Assembly: GCA_011033025.1 (NCBI GenBank)
Contig: WFMF01000582.1
Span: forward strand, 1-64,000
Source of the DNA: Beroe forskalii
Lineage: Eukaryota; Ctenophora; Nuda; Beroida; Beroidae
DNA length: 64,000 nt
Direction of reading: 5' to 3'
Shown here piece after piece: positions 10,344 to 21,422 of the stretch (its first letter is position 1; each line of letters begins with the position of its first letter). The translations under genes were made by a program, and so were the position numbers. The notes below the pieces were generated by a model. The model saw nothing but the letters and a program-made list of their open reading frames with translations, was not told the origin of the DNA and ran no database searches.

Positions 10344-12302
10344 TCAAACCTTCTGCCGACGTTGTTTGCGTCTCTCTGCCACGGACCCGTCACCAGCAGA
10401 CTCTGGAGACATGCTCCGAATCCCTTCCTCGGTAGGAATGGGGGAAACACTCCTCTTCCCCTCGTCTGCAGGAGATACACTCCTCTTCCCCTCGTCTCCA
10501 GGGGGTGTAAGCAGCTTCCCCTCCGCTTCCATCTGCTCCAGTAGCTTCTTCCGGGCCTGTCTACGGGCCTCCCTGGCAGAGGCTGCTTTGCTGCTGAGCT
10601 CAGGGGAGGGCGTGGGTCGAGGGGGTTCCGGGGAGGATGCTGGGAGGTCGGAGTACGAAACTGAAAAGAGGGGTTTCGGGGAGTACTTTCTTCTTAGAGG
10701 GGGATGGGCCAAAGCCCGACAGTCCCCAGGGGAGTACTAAGATGTGGTAAAAGACATGAATTTGAATATTTGGGATGTTTGGTGATGGACGTTGGACTGA
10801 ACTTTTTTCTTAAATCCTACCTGCCACTGTCGAGTCGTGCAACACAAGTCTATCATTTTCACCAGCGGATTCTTTGTCATTTTCAGACTCCACATCATCA
10901 GGTTCATCTCCTCCTTCGTCGCTCTCTTCTGCTTCCTCCTCTACTTTAGACTCTGTTACATTGTCCTCCTTGTCCTCTATCAGAGCATCCCCGTCAGCAT
11001 CTTTCTGTTGATAATGTATTATAATGCAGCTGTAAGGGTGCCTACGTTACAACACGTTTTGTAGTTTTAGGCGACTGCATAGACTTAGGTTGATCGAAAA
11101 TCAGGTTTAATGTAAAAACACACACAAATGTTGCTTTGAATATTTTTGTCTTTGTAATTCTTTATGCATCAGTTAGAAAACTAAATTCCTCAGAAACAAA
11201 TGGAACTAGATTTTTGATTTTGACCTCCAAAAATTTTAAAGCCCATTTTACGCATATTTTGCTTAAATTTTTGGCCCAAATGGGCTAAAAAAAGTTTTGG
11301 GGGCCTAAACCAAACATCTGTCCATTTGTTTCTGAAGAATTTCGTTTCTAACTGATAAAACAATGATGACAAAATATTATTTGTATCGACATTTGTGTGC
11401 GTTTTTATTAAACCTGATTTCGCAATTAAGTCTATGCAGTCGCCTGAAATATCCGACATGAAATTGAGTTTTTGACTGTATGAATTTAATGCTATAAGAT
11501 GTTTAAAATATTTCAAATGATGATGAATCTCACCTTTTTACTTTTTGATTTCGCAAGGAATTTGTTTCCAAACGAGAACTTCTTCTTTGATTTCTTTTCG
11601 TCATCATCCTTGTTCTGCTCATCGTCGTCAACATTTCCTTCCTCCTTCTTCTTAGATTTTGATGACTTTTTATCAGCCTTTTTGTCCTTTTTGGATAACT
11701 TGCTGTCCTCATCCTTAATTTCATCATCAGATATTACCTCATTATCTTCATCTTGCTTTGAGTTCTTCTCCTGCTTTTCATCCTTTTTCTTGGATTTTTT
11801 CTTTTCTTTCGCAGCCTTTTCCTCTTTTTTCTTAGCTTTGTCTTTTTTCTCGACCTTCTCCTCTTTCTTTTTAGATTTATCTTTCTTACTATTCTTCTTT
11901 TCACTTCCGGGTAAATCTTTTTCACCCTCCTCGCCACCTTCTATAATACCACCTTCTTCAGGTCCAACAATTCCCTGGTCCTTTGCATCACCATCATTTT
12001 CTTCTTTTTCTGAAGGAAAAGATGTGCAAAAAATAAATTTGATTGATGAAGTATAGAGCAATATCTTCCTACAAGTACATATTATGTATTATCAACCAGT
12101 CAATTAAAATAGATAGTTCAAAGATAAGAACAATGATCATGATAATTGAAAACTAATTGGCAGTGACCGACAGCAATTATATTTATGGAATCCGAAAACA
12201 AAATTAGAAACCAAATCGCACCACTGAGTACTGACCTGATGGTTCTTGATCATCAGCGACGTCCCGTGTATCCAGTTCACTGATTTCTTCTTCGTGGACA
12301 AT
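10344..12302 (-). pseudogene. U2 copy of the unnamed acidic/lysine-rich gene, decayed
   Basis: Exon 6 equivalent 10344 to about 10735, exon 5 10821-11004, exon 4 11534-12009 and exon 3 12236-12302 keep open frames and mostly intact splice sites. Exon 4 is four codons longer and exon 3 two codons shorter than in U1. The exon 6 acceptor used in U1 (CTGAACAG) is missing through a small deletion. The exon 2 equivalent (about 12530-12700) has indels and a 22-base T run that destroy the frame, and exon 1 has lost its start through the deletion that joins it to PIH1D2. The seventh exon lies outside the duplicated unit. A non-functional copy, or fragments only. Confidence 0.75.
11069..11445. mobile_element. 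foldback-type element, 377 bp, in U2 only
   Basis: Long inverted arms begin AGGCGACTGCATAGACTTA at both ends and contain a second matched segment (CAGTTAGAAACTAAATTCC type). It is inserted between exons 5 and 4 of the U2 copy and is absent from U1 (about 2300). Related sequence occurs at 41880-41990, 43020-43280 and 63290-63420. Confidence 0.75.
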
Positions 12303-12924
12303 CTGAGAAGAGCAAGTATACAATAATGACAGTATGACAAATGAATGAGAGCAAAGTTGGTGGGTGGAGATGTGGAAAAGTGATATTAACTAAATTGCAA
12401 AATATCTACAAACTGGTTGTTACTTTTATAGAAATCAAGATATAAGGATAAATTAGTTACTTTTTTAAAGCATTGAATTCTAATCTTATCATGTTTCATT
12501 TATATTATAGTGATACTGAATAATCCTGAAACCTTACTGCTTTCAATGACAAGGTCATCAACAGCACTTTCTGGGTCAGTTACTTCGGGGCTTTTCTTTC
12601 CTTTGATTTTTGGTGTCTTTATTCTATCTTCAAACTTTGCCAATTTTCATGACTTTTTTTTTTTTTTTTTTTGCTTTTCAATTAGTTCTGACTTACTCTA
12701 TACAAATATATTTAATAATTTTATTTACATTATATTTCTTTATTAATGGCATTGAATTGTGAAACCAAAAGACAGACAATATGACAATGCTGAGTATATG
12801 GTAAGTAAGAATAACTATTCAGAATTTAAATAAGCATCATTTGTGAATGACGATTTGCTAACACCCTATGATGCCAGGGGTAACAGTCAATACAAAAATG
12901 ATACAATAAGTCAAAATATAACCT

Positions 12925-13809
12925 TCATTTCCAATTATCCAACAACATCTTCTTTAACAGATGGTTCTTCTTTAACTTCATCATTGATTCTGTAAAACTA
13001 TCTGTTATTAGAATGATTTCATCATCCACAATTTCTAAATCAATATCATTAATTGATTCCACAAAATCTATTTGAGCTTTCAATCTTAAACAATGTTTTG
13101 GATGACTCAAAATTTCACTTTCAAACTTGATTTCATCTTTACAGGAGTCACTCAACTCTTTGATAAGATTAGAATTTGCCTGATCATCAACATTACTATT
13201 CAGTTTCATATCAAAGTTACAACTTTCCTCACCAATATCATTCTGAAATGGAAGCTTGATGTCAGACAAACTTGAACTCAAGTCTGATTGTTTTGGTTTG
13301 CTTTCATTTGAGTTTACTTTTTTGTTAAATGCAGTGTATAAAAGTTTTGGATCTCCAACTTGTTTCTTTGACAGCCCACAGTCGTATGATAAGTTATAGT
13401 GAAACACATCATTGTAATAATCTATGGCAAGCTTAACAAGCATTTTCTTCAGTTGTTTATCTTCCCCAATTTCATCTAAAACTTTTGGGTTTATACCTAA
13501 GAAATCAATGGAAACCAATTTTCCATCTAATGAATCACTGGTAGTAGAACCACCATATACAGAAATTGGGTCCTCATCTGATTTGGGGGCAGGAATTGCA
13601 GGAAAGCTACAAACATTGATAAACCTTTTCTTGTTTTCATTTCTGTCTTTAGCATGGATTGAAAATCGAAAGTTAGCAGTGAACTCTGACTTCCCCTCCT
13701 CTAAAGTCTTTTTGATGAATTGATCATATTCTTCAGGGTTACTGTCATGTAGATCATCAAGCATCTTTAATATCTTATCTGCTTCTTGCATAAAACCATG
13801 GTTTTCCAT
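12925..13809 (-). pseudogene. PIH1D2: U2 copy of the PIH1D2-like gene, C-terminus lost
   Basis: Codons 1 to about 270 are nearly identical to the gene at 4431-5360. After ITDSFTES a deletion corresponding to about 3835-4530 of U1 removes the last CS-domain strands. It joins the frame, out of phase, to exon 1 of the neighbouring unnamed gene, giving about 19 foreign residues and a stop (294 aa in all). Two residues are also missing in the PIH domain (the NL of KNLRF). The protein would lack the end of its client-binding beta domain and is probably non-functional. Confidence 0.8.
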
Positions 13810-14143
13810 TTGATTTCTCAGGAAAAGCTACCTATGTGGAAATATGGGAAAAGCAATTGAATAATCAATATATATATAACTTGAAAATTTCAAGGAACAA
13901 TTTTATAAATTGAATTCAACTAAAGCTTCAATTTTAGGAAGGTGCTTATCACCTTATTATGGAGTTTATAGCTTGAATGAAAGTACTTCACAAAGATCTT
14001 AACTTTAATAGTATGAGGTCAATACAAACCACTAATTGGTTTTCAAGATTCCATTGCATGGTATGGTTACAAAAAATATACCTCTCTGCATATTCTTTCT
14101 ACTTCCTAGACTATCAAAGATCACTGAATGATCTCCCTTGAAT

Positions 14144-14363
14144 CAGGCCCGTAGACAGGGGGAGGGCCACAGGGGCTGCAGCCCTCCTCGGAAAATGGAA
14201 ACTTCCCAAAATCTTGCTCTTATTTTATCAAATATCGTAATATTCGATTAACTTGATATATTTTGACCCCAGAGAACAGTCTAGAGCACCAAATTTTCCA
14301 AAATGTTTCCGGGAGCTGCGCCCCAAACCCCACGGCAGCTTGCTCAATCTGCAGGGCACCACC
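14144..14363. mobile_element. U2 copy of the hAT-like MITE, right end deleted
   Basis: Same insertion as 5696-5942, starting CAGGCCCGTAG. About 170 bases including the right inverted repeat are missing; the deletion joins at a short ACC microhomology. The element predates the U1/U2 duplication. Confidence 0.75.
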
Positions 14364-14443
14364 TTATGATTCTTTACTTACCTCAGGAAAGATGGAAACA
14401 TCACATTAGGTAACCCCGAGCTTCAAACCTTAGTTGTTCCTTT

Positions 14444-14860
14444 TGTCACCCAACCAAAAACCAGGCTGTTGCTCCAGATACCCACCCCTCCCAAGACCCA
14501 ATACAGCCATTCAAAGAACAGGATGCTGCCTCAGAGAACCATCCCATCACTGAAAGTGTGCTGTCACCTAATGACCAATTAGATATTGCTGCTGAGACAC
14601 ATCCCGTCCACTTAAAGACCAGGATGTAATTTATAAGATAGAAAGCAGCCCTGTTCCTGACAGTATGCAGTCATCCGGAAACTAGGATGTTGCCCCAAAA
14701 ACACAAATTCTTATGACAGACACTGTATATGTAAAATCATCCAAAGACCAGACCTTTGTTTCAGTTGTCTGACGTCGTCAGACCCATTATTTCAAATTTT
14801 AAGGGGTCAGGCAACGCCTGAAAATGTTTCAGAGACTCATCCCATCCCTGGTGAACCTAT
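14444..14860 (+). pseudogene. U2 copy of the 57 bp coding-type repeat
   Basis: Duplicate of 6184-6590 with the same HP...QD(A/I)A pattern and extra small indels. No intact frame. Confidence 0.5.
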
Positions 14861-15091
14861 TTTGTGTGCAAGGCACATGTGTTCAAACAAACAGGGGAGC
14901 ATCGAGCATTTGACAACTCTTCTCTCTTGCTGAGGAGGGCACTTCTTCACCTTCAAGCTAAAAGGTCTTATGTGTAATAATAAATAATAATAAAAGGTTA
15001 ATGGTATTAAACCATCACAATTTTGAAATATAACAAGTAAAAGTAAAAAAGGCTATTGAGTATTGATTGAGGTTCACAAACTTTAGATTGT

Positions 15092-15187
15092 CTGGCGTTG
15101 CAGTTGACAGATCACCCTCTCGAGAATCAGCGCCGCGGCGCTGACGCCAGCCGCTTCGCGGCTGGCGTCACTGCGTCAGCAGGTCAT
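15092..15187. mobile_element. 96 bp GC-rich hairpin insertion, 16 bp target duplication
   Basis: Flanked by the perfect 16 bp repeat ACAAACTTTAGATTGT (15076-15091 and 15188-15203). The interior folds as GACGCCAGCCGCTTCGCGGC followed by TGGCGTC. A duplication of this length suggests target-primed (SINE/LINE-type) insertion. The U1 site (about 7775) is empty. Confidence 0.7.
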
Positions 15188-16639
15188 ACAAACTTTAGAT
15201 TGTGCATTGGCGACTTAAACATGGTTTATGAGCTCAACTATCATCTTCCCTCAATTTTTAGTAAGGGAATCATATTTGAATAGAGGTGGCATCTGGGAAA
15301 AAATTCATAACAAAGGTTTCAGTGTGCCAATCGACTCAAATGGGTCCCTAGGGTCACCAAAAATTTTTGTTCAAATTTTCGGTGTCCGGAAAACTCAGGG
15401 TGGCCACGCCCTTTTTTGACCGTGGGAATATTTGATTAAAATCGTTAACAAATTATTTTGACAACAACTAGGCATGATTATACTCTAAACCTATGTTTTT
15501 TGATACGACAAATCGATTGCAAGCATCATCTAAGCTCTAAAACCAATATTTTGGCTTATATCGGCCACGCCCACTTTTTTCGTTACTCGTTTTGCCGAAA
15601 ATTTCGAAAAAACTAAGCTTCAGCATCTCAGGCATGATTATACTCTAATCCTATGTTTTTTGGCACGAGAAATCGTTTAGAACTGATGTCTAAGTCCTAA
15701 AACCAATATTTTGGCTGTTATGGACCACGCCCACTTTTTTGTCATCAATATAATGGCCGAAAATCTGAAGTCATTATATCGATTTAGCTAGGGCATGATT
15801 ATACTCTAATCTTATGTTTTTTGGCACGAGAAATCGTTTAGAACCAATGTCTAAGTCCCAAAACTAATATTTTAGCCGTAATGGACCACGCCAACTTTTT
15901 GGCATCAATACAATGGCCGAAATTCTGATGTCTTTATATCGATTTAGTTAGGGCATGATTATACTCTAATCCTAGGTTTTTTGGCACGAGAAATCGTTTA
16001 GAACCAATTTCTAAGTCCTAAAATCAATATTTTGGCCGTTATGGACCATGCCCACTTTTGATATCAATATTATGGCCGAAATCTGAAGTTATTATATGCC
16101 ATGATCAACTTAGGCATGATTCTATTCACATAATAGGTCTTTGACACGAGCAAATTTCAAACCGCAAATTCAATATTTTGGGCATTTGGACCACGTCTTC
16201 CTATTGTCATCGAATATCCGAACTTAAATCATGATTCAAAAAGCGCTATAAAAAGGGGATCGATATATAATTTATTGATGATACTTTTATCTACAGCCAT
16301 AAACCACTTCACAAATACTATGGCTGCCAAGATGCGTCACAGCTACGAGTTTTTGATGATATTTCAGTATTATGGCAGGTCAAAAAGGTAGCAGGACAGT
16401 TTACTCCCGCGACACTTTACCCCGTGACACTTTACCGTGTTCTTTAGGCACTTTCTTCTGTTACACAATGGCCTCATTGCGGGATATGCTGTCCTAGATG
16501 CGACAGTATACCCCGCTACATTTTACCCCGGATCACATGATGCAATCATTGAGCATTTGAGCAAGATGTGATCCGACGTATCACCATGCAGAGCTCGTCA
16601 ATGCAATGTCTCATGTTGCAATAAGGATGGGGAGTTCCG

Positions 16640-16980
16640 GTCCAGAGTGAAGATGTTTGCCGCCCTTGCTTTCCTCCCAGTTGCAGATGTGGTATCCATC
16701 TATGAGTCCATTGCTACGCAGTTCCTACAGGATGAGCCCCCTACTCCCGTTCTTCGACTTCGAGAGCACATGGATTGGGACAACTGTGGCTGGTAACAGA
16801 CGCTTGGACCCGGAGTTTCCTTTACAGATGTTGACGGTGCTGGACAGAGCTGCAACTGGATCAACGAAGACAACCAACGCACTGGAGGCTTTCCATGATC
16901 ATTCCTTCAACTCGCCGATCTCCTGTCAGTATCCTTCCGTGTTCAAGCACCATGACGGTTTGAGGAGTTAGCAGTCCCTG
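16640..16980 (+). pseudogene. decayed MULE-type transposase C-terminal region
   Basis: Readable pieces in shifting frames include AALAFLPVADVVSIYES, then RRLDPEFPLQML...LDRAATGSTKTTNALEAFHD and a final CQYPSVFKHHDGL. The order matches the end of animal MULE transposases (R-R-x-P-x-F-P-x-x-x-W, R-T-N-N-x-x-E-x-W-H, H-P-x-I-W-K-F). Frameshifts separate the parts. Its place inside a long-inverted-repeat element fits a MULE origin. The similarity is judged by eye. Confidence 0.65.
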
Positions 16981-17389
16981 GGCGCCAACACCATGCAGAG
17001 AGTTGCCCGGGGATGCACTCATCGATGGCTACACCAGAGCAAACGCAGCACGCTTCTTCAGAGGGATCACTTTGAACTATATTAGTATATTAACTGAATG
17101 TTTTATTGGAATTGTGATATATATCATAATCTTGCATCAGTATTCAGTGTGTGAAGTATTACATTAGTCGATGACTCATGTATTATAATGATCCCATCTT
17201 TAATAATTTTTAATAATCCGTGCTTATTCAGGATAACGATATTCATATTCTGCCTAAAGTCCACGACAAATAAAAGGGTGCTCCAGAATACCCAAAATAT
17301 ATTTTTCAGTTTTTTGGAGGTTTTGTTTTAATCCCAACTGCTGTAACAGCCAATAACAGGAATCGAAGGATTGAAGTGTAATCAAGCCA

Positions 17390-17605
17390 GTGACGGTTAA
17401 GGAAGATAAATCCATACTTTATTCGCCCGATACTTCGCTGCAATGGGCAGCTTCTCATTTAACCCTCCTGTACGCTCGGCAGCATGAACCGTGTGGCAGT
17501 TTAGGTGAGAGTAGACGAAAGGCACGGCCGGTAATCGAACCACCAACGTCTCGATTGAATGTAGGATACCCCAAATCCTTAACCACTGAGCTACCTGGAC
17601 AAGCA
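17390..17605 (-). mobile_element. tRNA-derived SINE
   Basis: On the minus strand from about 17603: TAGCTCAGTGGTTA matches the A box and GGTTCGATTACC matches the B box of a polymerase III promoter, about 45 bases apart. A non-tRNA body follows to about 17397. It has no cloverleaf good enough to be a working tRNA gene. Confidence 0.75.
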
Positions 17606-18352
17606 TTTAGAAAATTGCTTTTTCATTGACTTCGTACGTCAAAAAAGATAGGATTCAAGTATAATCATGCCCTAACTAAATCGATATAAAGACATCAGAA
17701 TTTCGGCCATTGTATTGATGCCAAAAAGTTGGCGTGGTCCATTACGGCTAAAATATTAGTTTTGGGACTTAGACATTGGTTCTAAACGATTTCTCGTGCC
17801 AAAAAACATAAGATTAGAGTATAATCATGCCCTAGCTAAATCGATATAATGACTTCAGATTTTCGGCCATTATATTGATGACAAAAAGTGGGCGTGGTCC
17901 ATAACAGCCAAAATATTGGTTTTAGGACTTAGACATCAGTTCTAAACGATTTCTCGTGCCAAAAAACATAGGATTAGAGTATAATCATGCCTTAGATGCA
18001 GAAGCTTAGTTTTTTCGAAATTTTCGGCAAAAGGCATAACGAAAAAAGTGGGCGTGGCCGATATAAGCCAAAATATTGGTTTTAGAGCTTAGGTGATGCT
18101 TGCAATCGATTTGTCGTATCAAAAAACATAGGTTTAGAGTATAGTCATGCCTAGTTTTCGTCATAATAATTTGTTTACGATTTTAATCAAATATTCCCAC
18201 GGTCAAAAAAGGGCGTGGCCACCCTGAGTTTTCCGGACACCGAAAATTTGAACAAAAATTTTTGGTGACCCTAGGGACCCATTTGAGTCGATTGGCACAC
18301 TGAAACCTTTGTTATGAATTTTTTCCCAGGCATGTTGGACTATTCCCTTACT

Positions 18353-18540
18353 ATTTTCCTCAAATTTGATTGTATAAACAATAAAGTAGTGTTGAAAAGT
18401 TTGCAGACTGCTCAATTTTTGTTCTAACTGTACATATGTACTGTTAGAACAAAAATTGAGCAGTCTGCAAACTTTTCAACACTACTTTATTGTTTATACA
18501 ATCAAATTTGAGGAAAAATTGAGGGAAGATGATAGTTGAG
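18353..18540. repeat. near-perfect palindrome, 83 bp arms
   Basis: Centred on GTACATATGTAC at 18435/18436. The left arm is interrupted at 18353 by the 3.1 kb element and resumes at 15259, so the original arms were longer. The sequence belongs to the dispersed repeat 'A' family. Confidence 0.8.
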
Positions 18541-20390
18541 CAGACCGCTCAATTGACAGAGGCCTTGATAAAGAAGCACAGATTTTCTCTGCTTGCTTCA
18601 AATTTCCATATAAATTCCAGCAAAATCACACAATTTCACGCGTCTTTATCTAGCCTAGGCCTTTTTCATTTTTCAATTAATCGCGCTCCATTCAGTCAGA
18701 AGAAATAGAAGGGAAACGTCCGTTGAATAGGGAAACGCCGAAGGGGTCAGACAGCGTTTGACAACGCGCGGCTTAATATTAAATTCAGTCTTATTTCTAC
18801 AAATTCCATTAAAATACTCGCGTGCGCGACACTGCCAAGAGAAGACCGTGTACACAATAAATCGATCCGCGCCTTCCGTTATGTCGACAAAATCCAGTGT
18901 GTCTGGCACAAAAGTGGGCAATGATGTAAGTAGCAGTTTAGGGCGAGTGTATGTTCGTAATTCACACATGATGATACATTTCACATTTCATGTTAGAAAA
19001 AAATGCACTCGTGCCGAATCTTATATCTCATGATAGATTTCTAACTTTCGTTTCAGATAAAACTCTGAATGTTTCCTTAAAAGGTGCTTCTTGTCTCCAA
19101 GACATCCAACTGGTGTGAATACGGAGCCTATATTACACTTTCAAGTATCTTTAAGAAACGATCAAATCACGTGTGTATAAAAGAGAGGATAAGTTCCATG
19201 ATCGATTTTCTCATTAAGAATATACACGCCACACCCACTAATTGTCCTAGGAGCCGGCAGAACAATAGGGACATGCCATATTCCACACCCAGAAAGCTAT
19301 TACACAGAGAGTGCGGGGCTGACATAGTGGCATGGGGAGAAGGCTATCAATTACTTATGGAGGCTGCAACAATAGGGCGATACTGAATGGCTGTCATTAT
19401 GGTATGTATGACTTATGAGTATGTATCATCGGGATAAATTGCCAACACCCAGCTTTTTTATTCGAAGGGTGCATTTACCTTCAAAGTTTCAATACAATAA
19501 TGCCAAATTTGAAATTAAATTGACTACTACACACTGCAGCATCCGAGCATTGTTGATTGGTTCAAAGTGCATTTCAATATTCAAAATACGTGTACTGTAC
19601 GCAGTTTCTAAATGATTTTGAAAATGCCATGTTTTACATTTCGTACATAACGTGTCGTATTTATCCAATATCTGACGGGCCGGTCATGTACCACTCAGAT
19701 GACGTCATTATCATAACTCCACGTGCTAAGCTGACAACGTTTCCTCCTCTTCCTAAGCAAGGTTTAAGCGTGTGTAGAAATACTCGTGTCTGCCAAGTAC
19801 TTACTCCCCACACTCGATTAGCGGCAAGCAACTCATTATAACTGCTCAGAGCGCACCTGTCTCGACCAATCAGCGAGCTCCCCTGCTCTCTCAGTAACCA
19901 ATCAGGAGGCTTGGTGATGTCACGTGACCCACGCGTCATGTGACGTAGTGTCGTCCAGTGAAGTGCAGCGCAGTAAAAGTCCGCAGTAGCAGGAGCTGGT
20001 TAAGTATTACTCAGCAGATACTCAGGGAGATATTACACTGTAATATCTCCGGTAATTTACAGTGAATTAGACGGGTAATCGTACGCGTAATTAGTTAATT
20101 ATGCTCATAATCACGTAATATTGAGGATAATTAGCAGAGGAATACATACGACTTCAGATGGAAGTATGGAAGTCAGTGACTGGACACTGGTGAAACATAA
20201 TATTAAGATTTTGAAAGAGAGCGTATGGTAGTTGTAATTCAGCATACGTTGTGGTTATGCGCCGAACATGTGGTTCAATGTCCTAAATTTCAAAATCCAT
20301 AAATACATAAAAATCTGACTTATTGTGAACCTAGGTGAGAAGAAGTTGTAAAAGGTTGTTTATAAACACTTTTGCTCGTTCCTAAACCGT
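18541..20390. repeat. end of unit U2, copy of about 8170-10298
   Basis: High identity to U1 throughout, without the LINE fragment at 8466. It carries the same CRE (19697) and CACGTG sites. No gene recognised. Confidence 0.75.
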
Positions 20391-20694
20391 GCAATGAAAT
20401 GCTTAGTTTTTCTGAGGCTATTCTAACAAGTCTTAAGTCCTAGCCGGAACAGTAGGCCGCAGTAATGCTTGGTGAGTTTTGCCGTCATGAGCAATGACCT
20501 CACCTTAGAAACCCTCACAATAATATATGCGTCATCAATCATGGTCGAACATTATTGATGCGATATTATGGACATTGAGATTCAACAAATACTTGAGATC
20601 CATTGGAATCAAGCTTCGTGTTACATGGTGCATGTTACAAGATGCATGCGACATGGTGCAATGTGCACTGTGCACCCTACGCTCTGAAAGTGCT

Positions 20695-20960
20695 GATTAA
20701 TGATGATCATAGTCTGCGACAAAAAAGAAGCTGATTTTAATGAATAAATCTGATAATTTAACAAACTGACATCGTCATCAACCTCAAATTTGATTGTTGA
20801 AGTAAAGTTCTAAACTTAACACCACTACTGTACTTTATACAATCAAATTTGAGGTTGACGACGGATTAGAATCCCAGAAATATTCCCGATGTCAGTTCAA
20901 ATTTATTCATTAAAATCAGCTTTCTTTATTTTATTGCAGAGACTATAATCATCATTAATC
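20695..20960. mobile_element. MITE with ~100 bp inverted repeats
   Basis: The arms begin GATTAATGATGATCATAGTC and its inverse, and extend through GAAGCTGATTTTAATGAAT to CCTCAAATTTGATTG. No open frame. 20391-20694 shows nothing identifiable. Confidence 0.75.
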
Positions 20961-21043
20961 TGTATCAGTATGTGACTAATAAACAGTGATCCGATGATTC
21001 AGTTGAGCTCTGAAAGTGGATGAATATTTATGACAGTTGCGGT

Positions 21044-21158
21044 GGCGTGTCGAACTCATATATGCGCAGCTTTTCAATGCGCGGCTCCCTGCCTGCAGGG
21101 AGCCGGGCACGATTAAGCCGCGCACGGAAAAGCCGCGCATATATGAGTTCGACACGCC
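21044..21158. mobile_element. 115 bp palindromic MITE
   Basis: The ends are GGCGTGTCGAACTCATATAT and its inverse. The interior carries a second hairpin (GGCTCCCTGCCTGCAGGGAG). It separates two partial copies of a GCTCTGAAAGTGGATG-containing sequence. Confidence 0.7.
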
Positions 21159-21224
21159 CCTGTTAAGCTCTGAACTTCTGAAAGTGGATGGATATTTTGA
21201 CAGTCTTCCCACGCACTCTGTCAA

Positions 21225-21283
21225 CGTTCCCACTTCCCACGCACCAATATTTGTCTCATTATTGGTGTGTGGGAAGTGGGAAC
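21225..21283. repeat. hairpin, ~25 bp arms
   Basis: GTTCCCACTTCCCACGCACC pairs with its inverse at 21264-21283. Confidence 0.7.
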
Positions 21284-21347
21284 ACTCTGTCAGAATAGAA
21301 TCGCTTCGTGCAGTCATAGTTCTATTCATAATTCATATGACAGTTAT

Positions 21348-21422
21348 TTGTGGGGTAAAGCAATGTGGGGTAAAGCAATGTGGGGTAAAGCAATGAATGT
21401 ATTTGTGGGGTAAAGCAATGAA
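21348..21422. repeat. 15-16 bp tandem repeat
   Basis: Four copies of TGTGGGGTAAAGCAA, the last separated by a short spacer. Confidence 0.75.

Larger units (their letters stand above)
15260..18352. mobile_element. 3.1 kb long-inverted-repeat element with MULE remnant
   Basis: The ends are AGTAAGGGAAT and its inverse ATTCCCTTACT. The arms at about 15290-16190 and 17640-18335 are inverted copies of each other and contain about four tandem units of ~160 bp (GGCATGATTATACTCTAAT...ATGGCCGAAA...). The interior holds a decayed transposase (16640-16980) and a tRNA-derived SINE (17390-17605). It sits inside the left arm of a palindrome (18353-18540) whose uninterrupted sequence is readable from the other arm, so the insertion point is known. 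A short A+T direct repeat (ATTTT) is visible at the ends. Confidence 0.8.
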
